Shown: positions 1 to 7,383, numbered from the stretch's first letter. The stretch is 19,199 nt of DNA from Actinomycetes bacterium (GCA_021816565.1 JAKAXN010000050.1:1-19199), one strand, 5' to 3'. Notes: generated from the sequence alone by a model not told the origin. Numbers and translations are program-made.

Positions 1-1244
1 ACGCCCACCCGCACCGTGGAGGCGATCGGCACGTAGGGGAAGATCTCCAGAAGCGGCCTCTCCAGGCAGTACAGGGGGGTGCGCGGTCCGGGGACGTTGG
101 TCGTCACGGTGACGATCGCGCGTTGGGGGAGCCGGAAGCCGAAGCGTACGAACGCGGCCCACGCCCCGTAGGGGACCAGGCGGCCCAGGCCCTGGAGCGT
201 CTCTCCCAGCAGGGCCTCGTCGCGGGCCTTGAGGGCCCGCAGCCCGTGGGACACGGCGGCCAGCTGGTCCACCGGGTCGGCGACGTGCACGGGGAGGTCG
301 ACGATCATGGCCGACACCTCGTTGTCGTAGACGTTCTCCCCGCCGGGCGGCCTGAGCGACACCGGGACCAGCGACGGCACCATGTGCGCCCTGGGCGTCT
401 CCCCCCGGCTCAGCAGAACGGCTCTGAAGCCGGCTGTTATGGCCGCCAGCACCACATCGTTGACCGTGCCACCCAGCTCGTTCTTCACGGCCTTGACGTC
501 GGCGAGGGGCACCCGTACCCAGGTGTAGTGGCGCTGCTGGCCGCCCCACCCCGACAGCGAGGAACGACGGGCCGGGGGCAGGGCCGACCGGGCGGCCCAG
601 GCGGCGCGCGCCGTTCCGGTGAGCTGGCGCCACGCCCGGCCCGGCTGCGAGGCCAGCCCCATGATCTCGAGGGCGGCCCGGGCCGGCAGCGCCAGATCCT
701 GCCCGATCGACCGGGCCACCAGCCGGAGCGAGCCGGGAGCGGGTGCCGTCGACACCGCAGGGCCGGCTGCCGGGGCGGTCGAGTCGAACATCACCCGGTA
801 GAGGTCCGTGCCGGAGATCCCGTCGACCATGCAGTGATGGACCTTCGATATCAGCGCCCAGTGGTCACCGGCCAGGCCGGTGACCATCCAGTCCTCCCAC
901 AGCGGCCGGTCCCGGTCCAGCCGCTGCCCCATCACCCGGGACATGAGTCTGGCCAGCTCGGCGTCCCCGCCCGGTTCCGGGAGGGCGGTCTCGCGGATGT
1001 GGAAGCGGATGTCGAAGGCCGGATCGTCGACCCAGACCGGCGGCCCCACCCGCCAGGGCACGGTGCGGATCTTCTGGCGGTACCTCGGTACCTGGGCCAG
1101 CCGGTCGCCGATCGCCCCGACGAGCTCTTCGTAGGTGGGCGGAGGTCCGCCGAAGACGGCGATGGAGCCTATGGCCATCGACGTGTGCCGGTCCTCGTCC
1201 TCGGCCTCGAGGAACGCAGCGTCGAGCGGGCTCAGTCGATCCAC
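1..1244 (-). CDS. Wax ester synthase/diacylglycerol acyltransferase (WS/DGAT), 3'-truncated
   Basis: Transfers an acyl group from acyl-CoA to a fatty alcohol or diacylglycerol, making wax ester or triacylglycerol storage lipid, usually at the membrane or lipid-droplet surface. The window shows 414 codons with no stop; the family is usually about 450-480 aa, so only a short C-terminal part lies beyond base 1. The catalytic HHxxxDG motif reads HHCMVDG (His136, His137, Asp141). A family-typical NDVVLA segment lies near residue 258 and an NVPGP motif near residue 380. The N-terminus (DRLSPLDAAFLEAED) is typical of the family. The start is the GTG at 1242-1244, preceded by AGGAGG at good spacing. 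It lies 11 bases after the 69-aa gene and is probably co-transcribed with it from the DosR-like promoter near 1529. The family call is secure; which acceptor it prefers cannot be told. Mycobacterial Tgs1, a family member, is a DosR target, which fits the upstream box. Confidence 0.93.
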   Translation of the reverse strand, partial: MDRLSPLDAAFLEAEDEDRHTSMAIGSIAVFGGPPPTYEELVGAIGDRLAQVPRYRQKIRTVPWRVGPPVWVDDPAFDIRFHIRETALPEPGGDAELARLMSRVMGQRLDRDRPLWEDWMVTGLAGDHWALISKVHHCMVDGISGTDLYRVMFDSTAPAAGPAVSTAPAPGSLRLVARSIGQDLALPARAALEIMGLASQPGRAWRQLTGTARAAWAARSALPPARRSSLSGWGGQQRHYTWVRVPLADVKAVKNELGGTVNDVVLAAITAGFRAVLLSRGETPRAHMVPSLVPVSLRPPGGENVYDNEVSAMIVDLPVHVADPVDQLAAVSHGLRALKARDEALLGETLQGLGRLVPYGAWAAFVRFGFRLPQRAIVTVTTNVPGPRTPLYCLERPLLEIFPYVPIASTVRVG

Positions 1245-1255
1245 GGCTTCCTCCT

Positions 1256-1465
1256 TCAGGGACGGCGACCGATCCCGGCGTCCTCGGTCTCTCCAGCAGC
1301 CAGAAGGGCGTCGGCCACGTCGTGGATGGTCTGGCGCCTGCTGATGAGCTCGGCCCGGTACCGGTTGTCGTCGGCGGCGGAGATCTCGTAGCCGAGATCG
1401 GTGATGGCCTGGTACAGGAGCTCCGAGAGAGCCGATCCCTGGGTTTCGGTGAGGAACAGCAGCAT
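1256..1465 (-). CDS. Small hypothetical protein (69 aa), first gene of the WS/DGAT unit
   Basis: I do not recognise a family. The ATG at 1463-1465 is preceded by a purine-rich GAAAGAAG at suitable spacing. The frame ends 11 bases before the WS/DGAT start, on the same strand. The protein is soluble-looking and probably helical (LSELLYQAITDLGYEI, then an Arg-rich middle and VADALLAA near the end), with no signal peptide or membrane segment. It begins 64 bases downstream of a near-palindromic 16-bp element resembling a DosR box. That makes it the promoter-proximal gene of a probable two-gene transcript. Its position suggests a stress-induced accessory protein, but this is inference. Confidence 0.7.
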   Translation of the reverse strand: MLLFLTETQGSALSELLYQAITDLGYEISAADDNRYRAELISRRQTIHDVADALLAAGETEDAGIGRRP

Positions 1466-1500
1466 CGGTGCTTCTTTCGGAACGGGGGCTGGTCAGCCGG

Positions 1501-1506
1501 ATGATG
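1501..1506 (-). promoter_or_regulatory. Putative -10 hexamer for the 69-aa/WS-DGAT transcript
   Basis: On the minus strand the bases read CATCAT, which matches the A2 and T6 positions of TAnnnT. It starts 22 bases downstream of the DosR-like box, the same spacing as at the CBS gene and one base less than at the 60-aa gene. A start site near 1494 would give a leader of about 29 bases containing the GAAAGAAG ribosome site. Weak on its own; supported mainly by the repeated spacing. Confidence 0.35.
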
Positions 1507-1528
1507 GCACCGGACCGGTCTCCCGAGC

Positions 1529-1544
1529 AGGGTCCAAAGGCCCT
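1529..1544 (-). promoter_or_regulatory. DosR/DevR-like box upstream of the 69-aa gene and WS/DGAT
   Basis: The minus strand reads AGGGCCTTTGGACCCT, a near-perfect 16-bp inverted repeat. Its 15-mer GGGCCTTTGGACCCT matches the published mycobacterial DosR consensus GGGACTTNNGNCCCT at 11 of 12 defined positions; only A4 is changed, to C. It lies between the end of the phosphatase gene (1556) and the 69-aa gene (start 1465). Its centre is about 42 bases upstream of the start site implied by the CATCAT hexamer, a typical activator position. It could instead be the stem of a weak terminator for the phosphatase gene, but it lacks a U-tract. Confidence 0.5.
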
Positions 1545-1555
1545 ATGGGGCGCCT

Positions 1556-3667
1556 TCAGTCGCTGGCGCTGCGGACCGCGACGATGGCCACGTCGTCAGC
1601 GGTGTCCCGGGCGAAGGCCAGCACCGAGTCGCAGAAGCGGTCCAGCGGGAGGGCGGCCGCCCCCGTGGCGTGGGCCAGCAACTCCTCGATCCGGTCGTCT
1701 AGCGAGCGCGTCGAGAGCTCCACCAGGCCGTCGGTGTAGAGGAGCAGCGTCGAGCCCTCGGGCAGAATGGCTCTCGAGTTGCGGCGGGGGAACCCGGGCC
1801 CGATCCCGAGCGGCGGGTCCACCGCCCCGGTCAGGATCCGGCTCCCTCCTGCGGGATCGACCAGCAGGGCGGAGGGATGGCCGGCGTTGGCCCACTCGAG
1901 CTCCCGGCCGGCCGGTCCGTCCGACACCCGGCCCAGGATCAAGCTGGTGAACTCGGTGACCTGCAGGTCCTCGTTCAGCCGGTCGAGGCGTTGCAGCAGC
2001 GAAGCCGGGTCGCCGCCCCGGTCGTGGGCGAGGGTACGGAGGAAGCTGCGCAGCTGACCCATCCGGCCGGCGGCATCGAGATCGTGGCCCATCACGTCAC
2101 CGATGACCAGGTGCAACCCGTTCGGGGCGGCGAAAGCGTCGTACCAGTCGCCGCCGACCTCGGCGGCCATGGTGGCCGGCCGGTAGCGGACCGCCACCGA
2201 CAGCCCAGGGATCCGGGGTGGTTCGGTCAGCAGGTTCCGCTGCAGCGATTCCGCCAGGTGGCGGGTGGTGGCGAACTGTGTGGCCCGGGCCAGGGCCTGG
2301 GCGCCCTGCGCCCCGACCGCGGTGGCCTCCCCCCGCTCGTCGGGCCCGAACTCCTCGTACCCGCACCGGTACACCCCGAGGTGCCCGATGCGTCGCCCGT
2401 CCGCCCGGAGCGGCAGGATGGCCAGCGAGCCGGGCGGGACCGGGGATCCGGACGGCAGCGCGGCCCGTACCGCCGCTTCGGTTGTCAGCCACATCGGGGT
2501 GTGGGCGGTCCCGTCCGGTCCTGGGGGAGGCTCGATGTCGGCCAGGTGGTCGGCCATCCCGGCGGGGAGGCCGGCGGACGCCAGGACCCGCCCGGCCGTC
2601 CCGCCGTGACGTACCACGACCCATGCCCCGGCCGCCCCCAGGGCCTCCCGGGCATAGTCGGCGCAGATCCGGGCCGCCCGCTCCGGCAGGAGGGCCGCGG
2701 TCAGCTCGGCGGCCAGCCCCTGCAGGCGGCGGCTGCGCCGGGCCGCGCCGTTGGCCGCCCCGACGGCTCTCTCCAGCGCCCGGCGCCGCCGGTCGTGCTC
2801 GATGGCCACGGCCACGGTCCTCGTCGCCTGCTCTATCAGCCGCTGATCGGCCGGAACCGGCCGGCGGGGGGTCCTGTAGTAGATGGCGAAGGTGGCCAGG
2901 ACCCGCCCGGCGGTGTCGAGCACCGGGGTCGACCAGCAGGCCCTCAGCCCGGCCGCCCCGGCCAGGTCCCGCCACGGTGCCCACAGCGGGTCGGACCTGA
3001 TGTCCTCCACGACGACCTGCTCCCGGCGGTGGGCGGCCGTCCCGCACGAGCCGGCCAAGGGTCCGATCTCCAGCCCGTCTATGGCCCGGCTGTAGCTCTC
3101 CGGCAGGCTGGGTGCCGACCCGTGGTGCAGACGGAGCCCGTCGTCGCTGGCCAGCAGCACCGACGCCAGAGCCCCCTCGGGCGACTCGCGCTCCACGGTC
3201 GAGGTGACGGTGTCGAGAACCGAGCTCAGGGGGGCGTCGAGCGCCAGCTGGGTCATGGCCCGGAGGTTGCCCTCGAGGAGCACCTCGTCACGCCGGCGGG
3301 AGGTGACGTTGCGGTACATGGCTACGAGTCCCTCGGCTGCGGGAATGGCCCGGATCTCGAACCAACCCCCGAGGGGGGCGGAGGACAGCTCGAACTCGAC
3401 CTCCCGCCGCTCGGCCACCGCCCGGTGGTACTCCCGGTAGAGGATGGTGTCCTGCGAGCCGGGGAACAGGGACCACAGGTTGCGGCCGATGAGATCGTCA
3501 GCCGGACGCTGCAGGAGGGCCGCGCCGGCCTGGTTCAGCCACACGATGTTCCAGTCGTGGTCGAAGATGGCGATTCCGTCGGCCAGCTGGTCCAGGATCG
3601 AACCGACCCGGCCGGAGCCGTCCGCCTCGAGAGGCCGGAGGAGGTCGGCGAAGGTGGCCACCCCCAC
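1556..3667 (-). CDS. PAS-GAF-GAF-PP2C (SpoIIE/RsbU-type) serine phosphatase
   Basis: A 703-aa cytoplasmic sensor phosphatase of the kind that dephosphorylates anti-sigma-factor antagonists in partner-switching pathways. Domains in order: PAS (about 20-130; GIAIFDHDWNIVWLN), first GAF (about 140-295, containing STPV), second GAF (about 310-465), then the PP2C/SpoIIE domain (about 480-700). The metal-binding motifs are intact: GGDWYD (Asp507), GDVMGHD (Asp524), YTDGL (Asp646) and DDVAIVAVR (Asp691/692). No HATPase kinase domain is fused and no membrane segment is seen. The start used is the GTG at 3665-3667, which has no Shine-Dalgarno. A -10-like TAAGCT at 3669-3674 would put the transcript start on the next in-frame GTG (3659-3661), so a leaderless 701-aa form is equally likely. 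No anti-sigma or antagonist gene is visible nearby, so its partner is unknown. Confidence 0.93.
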   Translation of the reverse strand: MGVATFADLLRPLEADGSGRVGSILDQLADGIAIFDHDWNIVWLNQAGAALLQRPADDLIGRNLWSLFPGSQDTILYREYHRAVAERREVEFELSSAPLGGWFEIRAIPAAEGLVAMYRNVTSRRRDEVLLEGNLRAMTQLALDAPLSSVLDTVTSTVERESPEGALASVLLASDDGLRLHHGSAPSLPESYSRAIDGLEIGPLAGSCGTAAHRREQVVVEDIRSDPLWAPWRDLAGAAGLRACWSTPVLDTAGRVLATFAIYYRTPRRPVPADQRLIEQATRTVAVAIEHDRRRRALERAVGAANGAARRSRRLQGLAAELTAALLPERAARICADYAREALGAAGAWVVVRHGGTAGRVLASAGLPAGMADHLADIEPPPGPDGTAHTPMWLTTEAAVRAALPSGSPVPPGSLAILPLRADGRRIGHLGVYRCGYEEFGPDERGEATAVGAQGAQALARATQFATTRHLAESLQRNLLTEPPRIPGLSVAVRYRPATMAAEVGGDWYDAFAAPNGLHLVIGDVMGHDLDAAGRMGQLRSFLRTLAHDRGGDPASLLQRLDRLNEDLQVTEFTSLILGRVSDGPAGRELEWANAGHPSALLVDPAGGSRILTGAVDPPLGIGPGFPRRNSRAILPEGSTLLLYTDGLVELSTRSLDDRIEELLAHATGAAALPLDRFCDSVLAFARDTADDVAIVAVRSASD

Positions 3668-3668
3668 C

Positions 3669-3674
3669 AGCTTA
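3669..3674 (-). promoter_or_regulatory. Putative -10 element for a leaderless phosphatase transcript
   Basis: The minus strand reads TAAGCT, matching TAnnnT. Seven bases separate it from the in-frame GTG at 3659-3661. Neither candidate GTG has a Shine-Dalgarno, so initiation on a leaderless mRNA is plausible. I see no clear -35. Confidence 0.4.
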
Positions 3675-3708
3675 GGGTCCGACGGGGAAGCCCCGGTCCC
3701 GGGCCCGC

Positions 3709-3714
3709 TACTGT
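3709..3714 (+). promoter_or_regulatory. Putative -10 element for the secreted repeat protein
   Basis: TACTGT matches TAnnnT and ends seven bases before the GTG start at 3722. No ribosome-binding site precedes that GTG. The arrangement suggests a leaderless transcript, mirror-imaged by the divergent phosphatase promoter 35 bases away. No clear -35 is seen. Confidence 0.42.
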
Positions 3715-3721
3715 CGGTGGG

Positions 3722-5944
3722 GTGGGGCGGCTGGGGTTGCGGCTGATCGGTTCCCTCGGCCTGCTCGCCGCGGTGATGGCCGTCGCGCCCGACAGGCCGG
3801 CCGAGGCTCAGGCGGCCCTCGGCGCCTCCAGCTTCGTCCAGACCTGGTCCGCCGGGTTCAACCAGGATCAGGGCGGTCCGATAGCCCAGTCCTCACCGTC
3901 GGTGGCCACCCTCGACGCGGGCGGCCCGGCCGTGGTCGTGGGTGACCGCTCCGGTTACCTCTACGCCCTCCACCTCTCCGACGGCAGCCCGGTGGCCGGG
4001 TGGCCGGTCCGGGCCGGAGCCCCCATCGACTCGACTCCTTCCGTGGCGCCCGCCGGAGCCGGCCCCCTCGACGATGTCTTCGTGGGAACCGGCAACGCCG
4101 CCGAACCCGGCACCGGCGGATACCGGTCGTTCGGGCCGGGGGGAAGTCTGCGCTGGGGCGCCGATCTGGCCAACCCGCCCCAGGACCGGAGCCCGGCTCT
4201 CGGGGTGCAGGCCTCGCTGACCGTCACCAGGATCCAGGGGCGGACGGGCGTGTTCGCCGGTTCGCTGGGCCAGGAGGCCGGAGCCTTCGATGCGGGCAGC
4301 GGGGCGGATCTCCCCGGATGGCCGTTCTTCACCGCCGACAGCGACTTCTCGACGGCGGCCGCCGCCGACCTCTACGGGACGGGCCACCAGGATCTGATCG
4401 TGGGCGGCGCATCCACGGCCGGGTCGGCGCTGGGTCAGGACTACCGCAACGGCGGCCACCTGAGGATCCTGAGCGACCGGGGGGCTCTCATCTGCCACTA
4501 CGACACCACCCAGGAGGTCGATTCCTCCCCGGCCGTCGGAGCCTTCCTGGCGGGAGGGGCGACCGGCATAGTCGTCGGCACCGGCTCGTTCTGGCCGGGT
4601 GCATCGGACACCGACGTCCTGAGCGCCTTCGACGTCCGTTGCGGGAGGGTCTGGACGGACCGGCTGGACGGGTCGACGGCTTCCAGCCCGGCCCTGGCCG
4701 CGGTCGAAGGCGACGGGCGCCTCCAGGTGGTCGAGGGAACGGACACCGGCACCGGAGGGTCGGTGTGGGTGCTCGACGCCGCCAGCGGGGCGGTGCTGTG
4801 GCACCGGCCGGTCAGCGGGCGGGTGATCGGCTCGGTGGTAACCGCTGATCTGACCGGGGACGGGTACCAGGACCTGCTGGTCCCCACCACCGGCGGGGTG
4901 GACGTGCTGGACGGCCGGAGCGGGGCACTGGTGACCGTGCTCAGCCAGGGTGGGTACCAGAACGCCCCGCTGGTGACCGACGACCCGAACGGTACCGCCG
5001 GCATCACCATCGCCGGCTACAACGGCGCCAACGTCGGTGTCGTGTTCCACTACGAGATTCCCGGATCGGACGGGGCCCTGGCCGTCGGGCCGGGGTCGTG
5101 GCCCATGTTCCACCACGACCCCCGCTTGAGTGGGGTGGCGCCCGCCGCGCCGCCTGCGCCGGTGGCGCCGTGCCGGGCCCCCGCCGCTTCGATGCCCGGC
5201 TACGACCTGGTGGCGTCCGACGGCGGGGTGTTCTCCTACGGGCTGCCCTTCTGCGGGTCGACCGGGGGTATCCGCCTGACCCGGCCGGTCGTCGGCGCCG
5301 CCATGTCCCCGGCTTCGGGCGGGTACTGGTTGGTCGCCTCGGACGGCGGGGTGTTCGCCTTCGGCGGGGCCCCGTTCCTCGGGTCCGCTGCTGGGGCGGC
5401 CCTGAGCGCTCCCATCACCGGCATGGCGGCCACCCCCGACGGCCGGGGATACTGGCTGGTGGCGGGCGACGGCGGGGTGTTCGCCTACGGGGACGCCCCG
5501 TTCCTGGGATCGGCCTCGGGGCTGCACCTGCGGGCCCCGGTCGTGGGCCTGGCCGCCACTGCAGACGGTGCCGGCTACTGGCTGGTGACGGCCACCGGCG
5601 ACGTCTACAGCTTCGGTGACGCCCGGTTCCTGGGCTCCGCCGGCGGGGTGCACCTGGCCTCACCGATCGTGGGCATCACCGAGGACCGGGCCAGCGGTGG
5701 GTACTGGCTGGTGGCCGCTGACGGCGGGGTGTTCAGCTACGACGCGGACTTCTACGGCTCCGCCGGCTCCGTACCGCTGGCCGCCCCGGTGGTCGGGATC
5801 ACCGGCACCGCGGACGGCCGGGGGTACTGGCTGGTCGGCTCCGACGGCGGGGTGTTCTGCTACGGCGACGCCCTGTTCCACGGGTCGACGGGCGGGTCCC
5901 GGCTCAACCGCCCGGTTGTCGCCCTGTCCGGGTTCTCCGGCTAG
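3722..5944 (+). CDS. Secreted beta-propeller protein with six C-terminal GYWLV repeats
   Basis: A 740-aa exported protein. The start is the GTG at 3722, chosen because it sits just before a signal peptide: GRLGLRLIGSLGLLAAVMAV, then an AEAQA cleavage site near residue 31. Residues about 40-470 look like a PQQ/FG-GAP-type beta-propeller, with recurring blades such as PAVVVGDRSGYLYAL, HQDLIVGG, SSPAVGAFLAGG and GYQDLLVPTTGGVDVLDG. Residues 493-740 are six tandem repeats of about 41 aa with consensus GYWLVASDGGVFAFG followed by APFLGSxxG and PVVGxxxTxDG. The fourth repeat is the most divergent (GYWLVTATGDVYSFG). Such repeats are frequent in extracellular proteins of Acidimicrobiia-like actinobacteria, but I know of no biochemical function. 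No enzyme motif or sortase signal is visible. It is probably a surface or extracellular binding protein. The reading frame stays open far upstream, antisense to the phosphatase, but that part is not coding. Confidence 0.85.
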   Translation: MGRLGLRLIGSLGLLAAVMAVAPDRPAEAQAALGASSFVQTWSAGFNQDQGGPIAQSSPSVATLDAGGPAVVVGDRSGYLYALHLSDGSPVAGWPVRAGAPIDSTPSVAPAGAGPLDDVFVGTGNAAEPGTGGYRSFGPGGSLRWGADLANPPQDRSPALGVQASLTVTRIQGRTGVFAGSLGQEAGAFDAGSGADLPGWPFFTADSDFSTAAAADLYGTGHQDLIVGGASTAGSALGQDYRNGGHLRILSDRGALICHYDTTQEVDSSPAVGAFLAGGATGIVVGTGSFWPGASDTDVLSAFDVRCGRVWTDRLDGSTASSPALAAVEGDGRLQVVEGTDTGTGGSVWVLDAASGAVLWHRPVSGRVIGSVVTADLTGDGYQDLLVPTTGGVDVLDGRSGALVTVLSQGGYQNAPLVTDDPNGTAGITIAGYNGANVGVVFHYEIPGSDGALAVGPGSWPMFHHDPRLSGVAPAAPPAPVAPCRAPAASMPGYDLVASDGGVFSYGLPFCGSTGGIRLTRPVVGAAMSPASGGYWLVASDGGVFAFGGAPFLGSAAGAALSAPITGMAATPDGRGYWLVAGDGGVFAYGDAPFLGSASGLHLRAPVVGLAATADGAGYWLVTATGDVYSFGDARFLGSAGGVHLASPIVGITEDRASGGYWLVAADGGVFSYDADFYGSAGSVPLAAPVVGITGTADGRGYWLVGSDGGVFCYGDALFHGSTGGSRLNRPVVALSGFSG
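5198..5941 (+). repeat. Six tandem protein-level repeats (about 41 codons each)
   Basis: Six consecutive units each begin with GGCTAC- or GGGTACTGG-type codons (Gly-Tyr-Trp/Asp-Leu-Val) and carry a GACGGCGGGGTGTTC-like core encoding DGGVF. The units start near 5198, 5321, 5447, 5573, 5699 and 5822. Units 1, 2, 3, 5 and 6 share the DGGVF core; unit 4 has GDVYS. The similarity extends to the DNA level, which points to expansion by duplication within the gene. Confidence 0.85.
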
Positions 5945-5995
5945 CTCCGACCCCCGGGCCGGGCCGGGTCGCATGCCTCGCCGGTTGTGTGGCCA

Positions 5996-6010
5996 GGGAC
6001 CGAATGCCCT
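5996..6010 (+). promoter_or_regulatory. DosR-like box/hairpin upstream of the CBS-domain gene
   Basis: GGGACCGAATGCCCT matches GGGACTTNNGNCCCT at 9 of 12 defined positions; the outer half-sites GGGAC and CCCT are kept. It lies inside a larger perfect inverted repeat, GCCAGGG-8 nt-CCCTGGC (5992-6013). A possible -10 (TGCAAT, 6033-6038) follows after 22 bases, the same spacing as at the box before the 69-aa gene. The same hairpin could be a terminator for the repeat-protein gene, although no U-tract follows it. Confidence 0.35.
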
Positions 6011-6032
6011 GGCGATCCCGGTCCGGGGGCGC

Positions 6033-6038
6033 TGCAAT
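6033..6038 (+). promoter_or_regulatory. Putative -10 hexamer of the CBS gene
   Basis: TGCAAT lies 22 bases after the DosR-like box. It would give a start site near 6045 and a leader of about 12 bases containing AGGAGG. It is a poor TAnnnT match (second base G), so support comes mainly from the spacing shared with the other boxes. Confidence 0.3.
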
Positions 6039-6056
6039 GGCGGCGAAGGAGGAGCC

Positions 6057-6506
6057 ATGAGGGTCTCAGAGCTGGTGCACCGTTCGGCGGTGGGGGTCAG
6101 GCCCCACCAGACCGTCGCCGAGGCGGCGGGCATCATGGACCGGGCCGGGGTGGGCATCCTGGCCGTGGTCGACGACGAGGGCCGCCTGCTCGGCGTCGTC
6201 ACCGACCGCGACCTGGTTCGCCGGGTCATGGCCCGGGGTCTGCCCTTCGATGCCCGGGTGGACGGCGCCATGACCACGCCCGTCCTGACCGTCGATGCCG
6301 ATGATGACGTGCACGACGTGTACCGGAGGTTCCGGGCCCACGAGGGCCGCCGGCTGGCGGTGGTGCGGGCCGGGCGGTTCGTGGGCATGGTGAGTATCGA
6401 CGACATGATCCTCGACCTGGCCGCCGACCTGACCGATCTGGCCCGTCCGATAGCCGGGGAGCTGCAGTCCGCCCAGCGGGACAGCCCGGTGCCGGCCACC
6501 AGCTGA
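6057..6506 (+). CDS. Two-CBS-domain protein, Hrp1-like
   Basis: A 149-aa cytoplasmic protein made almost only of a CBS pair (Bateman module): CBS1 about residues 5-60 (ILAVVDDEGRLLGVVTDRDL) and CBS2 about 70-125 (VLTVDADDDVHDV, then RRLAVVRAGRFVGMVSIDDM). Such pairs usually bind adenine nucleotides and signal energy state. Size and layout match mycobacterial Hrp1 (Rv2626c, 143 aa), a DosR-regulon protein; orthology is an inference. The ATG at 6057 follows a strong AAGGAGGAGCC ribosome site. The alpha/beta hydrolase begins 19 bases after its stop and is probably in the same transcript. A DosR-like box lies 47 bases upstream of the start. Confidence 0.92.
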   Translation: MRVSELVHRSAVGVRPHQTVAEAAGIMDRAGVGILAVVDDEGRLLGVVTDRDLVRRVMARGLPFDARVDGAMTTPVLTVDADDDVHDVYRRFRAHEGRRLAVVRAGRFVGMVSIDDMILDLAADLTDLARPIAGELQSAQRDSPVPATS

Positions 6507-6525
6507 CTCAGACAGTCTGGACCCC

Positions 6526-7383
6526 ATGTCCCGCAGCGACCTGTTCGAGCAGCGAACGTTCACCTACGGGGAACACTCACTCGCCTATGAGGTCCACGGG
6601 CGGGGCGGCCCGGCAGTGGTGCTGATACACGGCCTGCTCATGGACGCCAACATGAACCGCGCTCTGGCCCGGTCCCTGGCGGCCCACGGATATCAGGTGC
6701 TGCTGCTCGACCTGCTGGGTCACGGCCGCAGCACCCGGGCGCCCCACGCCACGGCCCACAGGATGGACCTGTACGCCCTCCAGGTGGTGGCCCTGCTCGA
6801 CGAGATGGGGATCGACCGGGCGGTGGTCGGAGGTGCGTCCCTCGGTGCCGACGTCTCGTTGCAGGTGGCCGTGGCCGCCCCGGACCGGGTCCAGGGGCTG
6901 ATAGCCGAGATGCCCGTGCTGGAAGCCGGCGTCCCTGTTGCCGCCCTGCTCTTCGTCCCGCTGCTCCTCACCCTCCACTACCTGCACCCCGTGTTCCGGG
7001 CGGTGTCGCGCCTGGCCGGCCGGGTGCCGCGCCCGGGCCTGGGCCCTCTCGACAGCGTCATCGAGCTGGTCTCGTCCGACCCCGATGGAGCGGCCGCCGT
7101 CCTCCACGGCGTCCTCCTCGGCCCGGTTGCCCCCACGCTCGGGCAGCGGGCCGCCATCGCCGCTCCCACCCTCGTCATCGGCCACCGGGGCGATCCTCTG
7201 CACGCCTTCGCCGATGCCCGCAACCTGGCCCGCCAGATTCCCCGCGCCGAGCTCATCGAGGCCCGGTCCTTCGCCGAGCTGCGCTGGGCGCCCGATCGGC
7301 TCACCCGGGCCATCTCCGGTTTCGTGGATCGGGCCTGGCGGGCTGCTCCGGGCCCCGGTCTCGAGCAGCTCCGCTCCGGCTGA
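6526..7383 (+). CDS. Alpha/beta hydrolase with a non-canonical catalytic triad
   Basis: A 285-aa alpha/beta-fold hydrolase, likely an esterase or lipase; the substrate is unknown. An oxyanion-hole HG occurs at residues 35-36 (VVLIHGLLMDAN), LLGHGRS at 64-69, the nucleophile elbow GASLGA at 103-108 (Ser105) and the acid region GHRGDPLHAF (Asp223). The late-strand His that normally follows the acid is not seen: the segment expected to carry it reads ARSFAELRWAPDRLT. His226, three residues after Asp223, is the nearest candidate. A hydrophobic stretch (VAALLFVPLLLTLHYLHPVF, about 138-157) falls in the cap region and could bind a lipid chain. The start ATG has only a weak upstream ribosome site (GGA), and the gene lies 19 bases after the CBS gene, so translational coupling is plausible. 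The Ser nucleophile argues against an OleB/dehalogenase role. Confidence 0.88.
   Translation: MSRSDLFEQRTFTYGEHSLAYEVHGRGGPAVVLIHGLLMDANMNRALARSLAAHGYQVLLLDLLGHGRSTRAPHATAHRMDLYALQVVALLDEMGIDRAVVGGASLGADVSLQVAVAAPDRVQGLIAEMPVLEAGVPVAALLFVPLLLTLHYLHPVFRAVSRLAGRVPRPGLGPLDSVIELVSSDPDGAAAVLHGVLLGPVAPTLGQRAAIAAPTLVIGHRGDPLHAFADARNLARQIPRAELIEARSFAELRWAPDRLTRAISGFVDRAWRAAPGPGLEQLRSG

Noticed and set aside
123..1391. A 422-codon plus-strand open frame
   Set aside because: Antisense to WS/DGAT, which has its catalytic HHxxxDG motif on the minus strand.
1877..3721. A long plus-strand open frame continuous with the secreted repeat protein (would give 1355 aa)
   Set aside because: It is antisense to the PAS-GAF-PP2C gene, whose domains are unmistakable, and it is Gly/Pro/Arg-rich without domains. 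The signal peptide begins only at 3722.
3893..5653. A 586-codon minus-strand open frame
   Set aside because: Shadow of the repeat protein; its apparent repeats (EHPAV, HQPV) are the reverse complement of the GYWLV repeats.
5198..5941. A CRISPR-like array
   Set aside because: The periodic units are in-frame protein repeats of about 123-126 bases with no constant short repeat or unique spacers.
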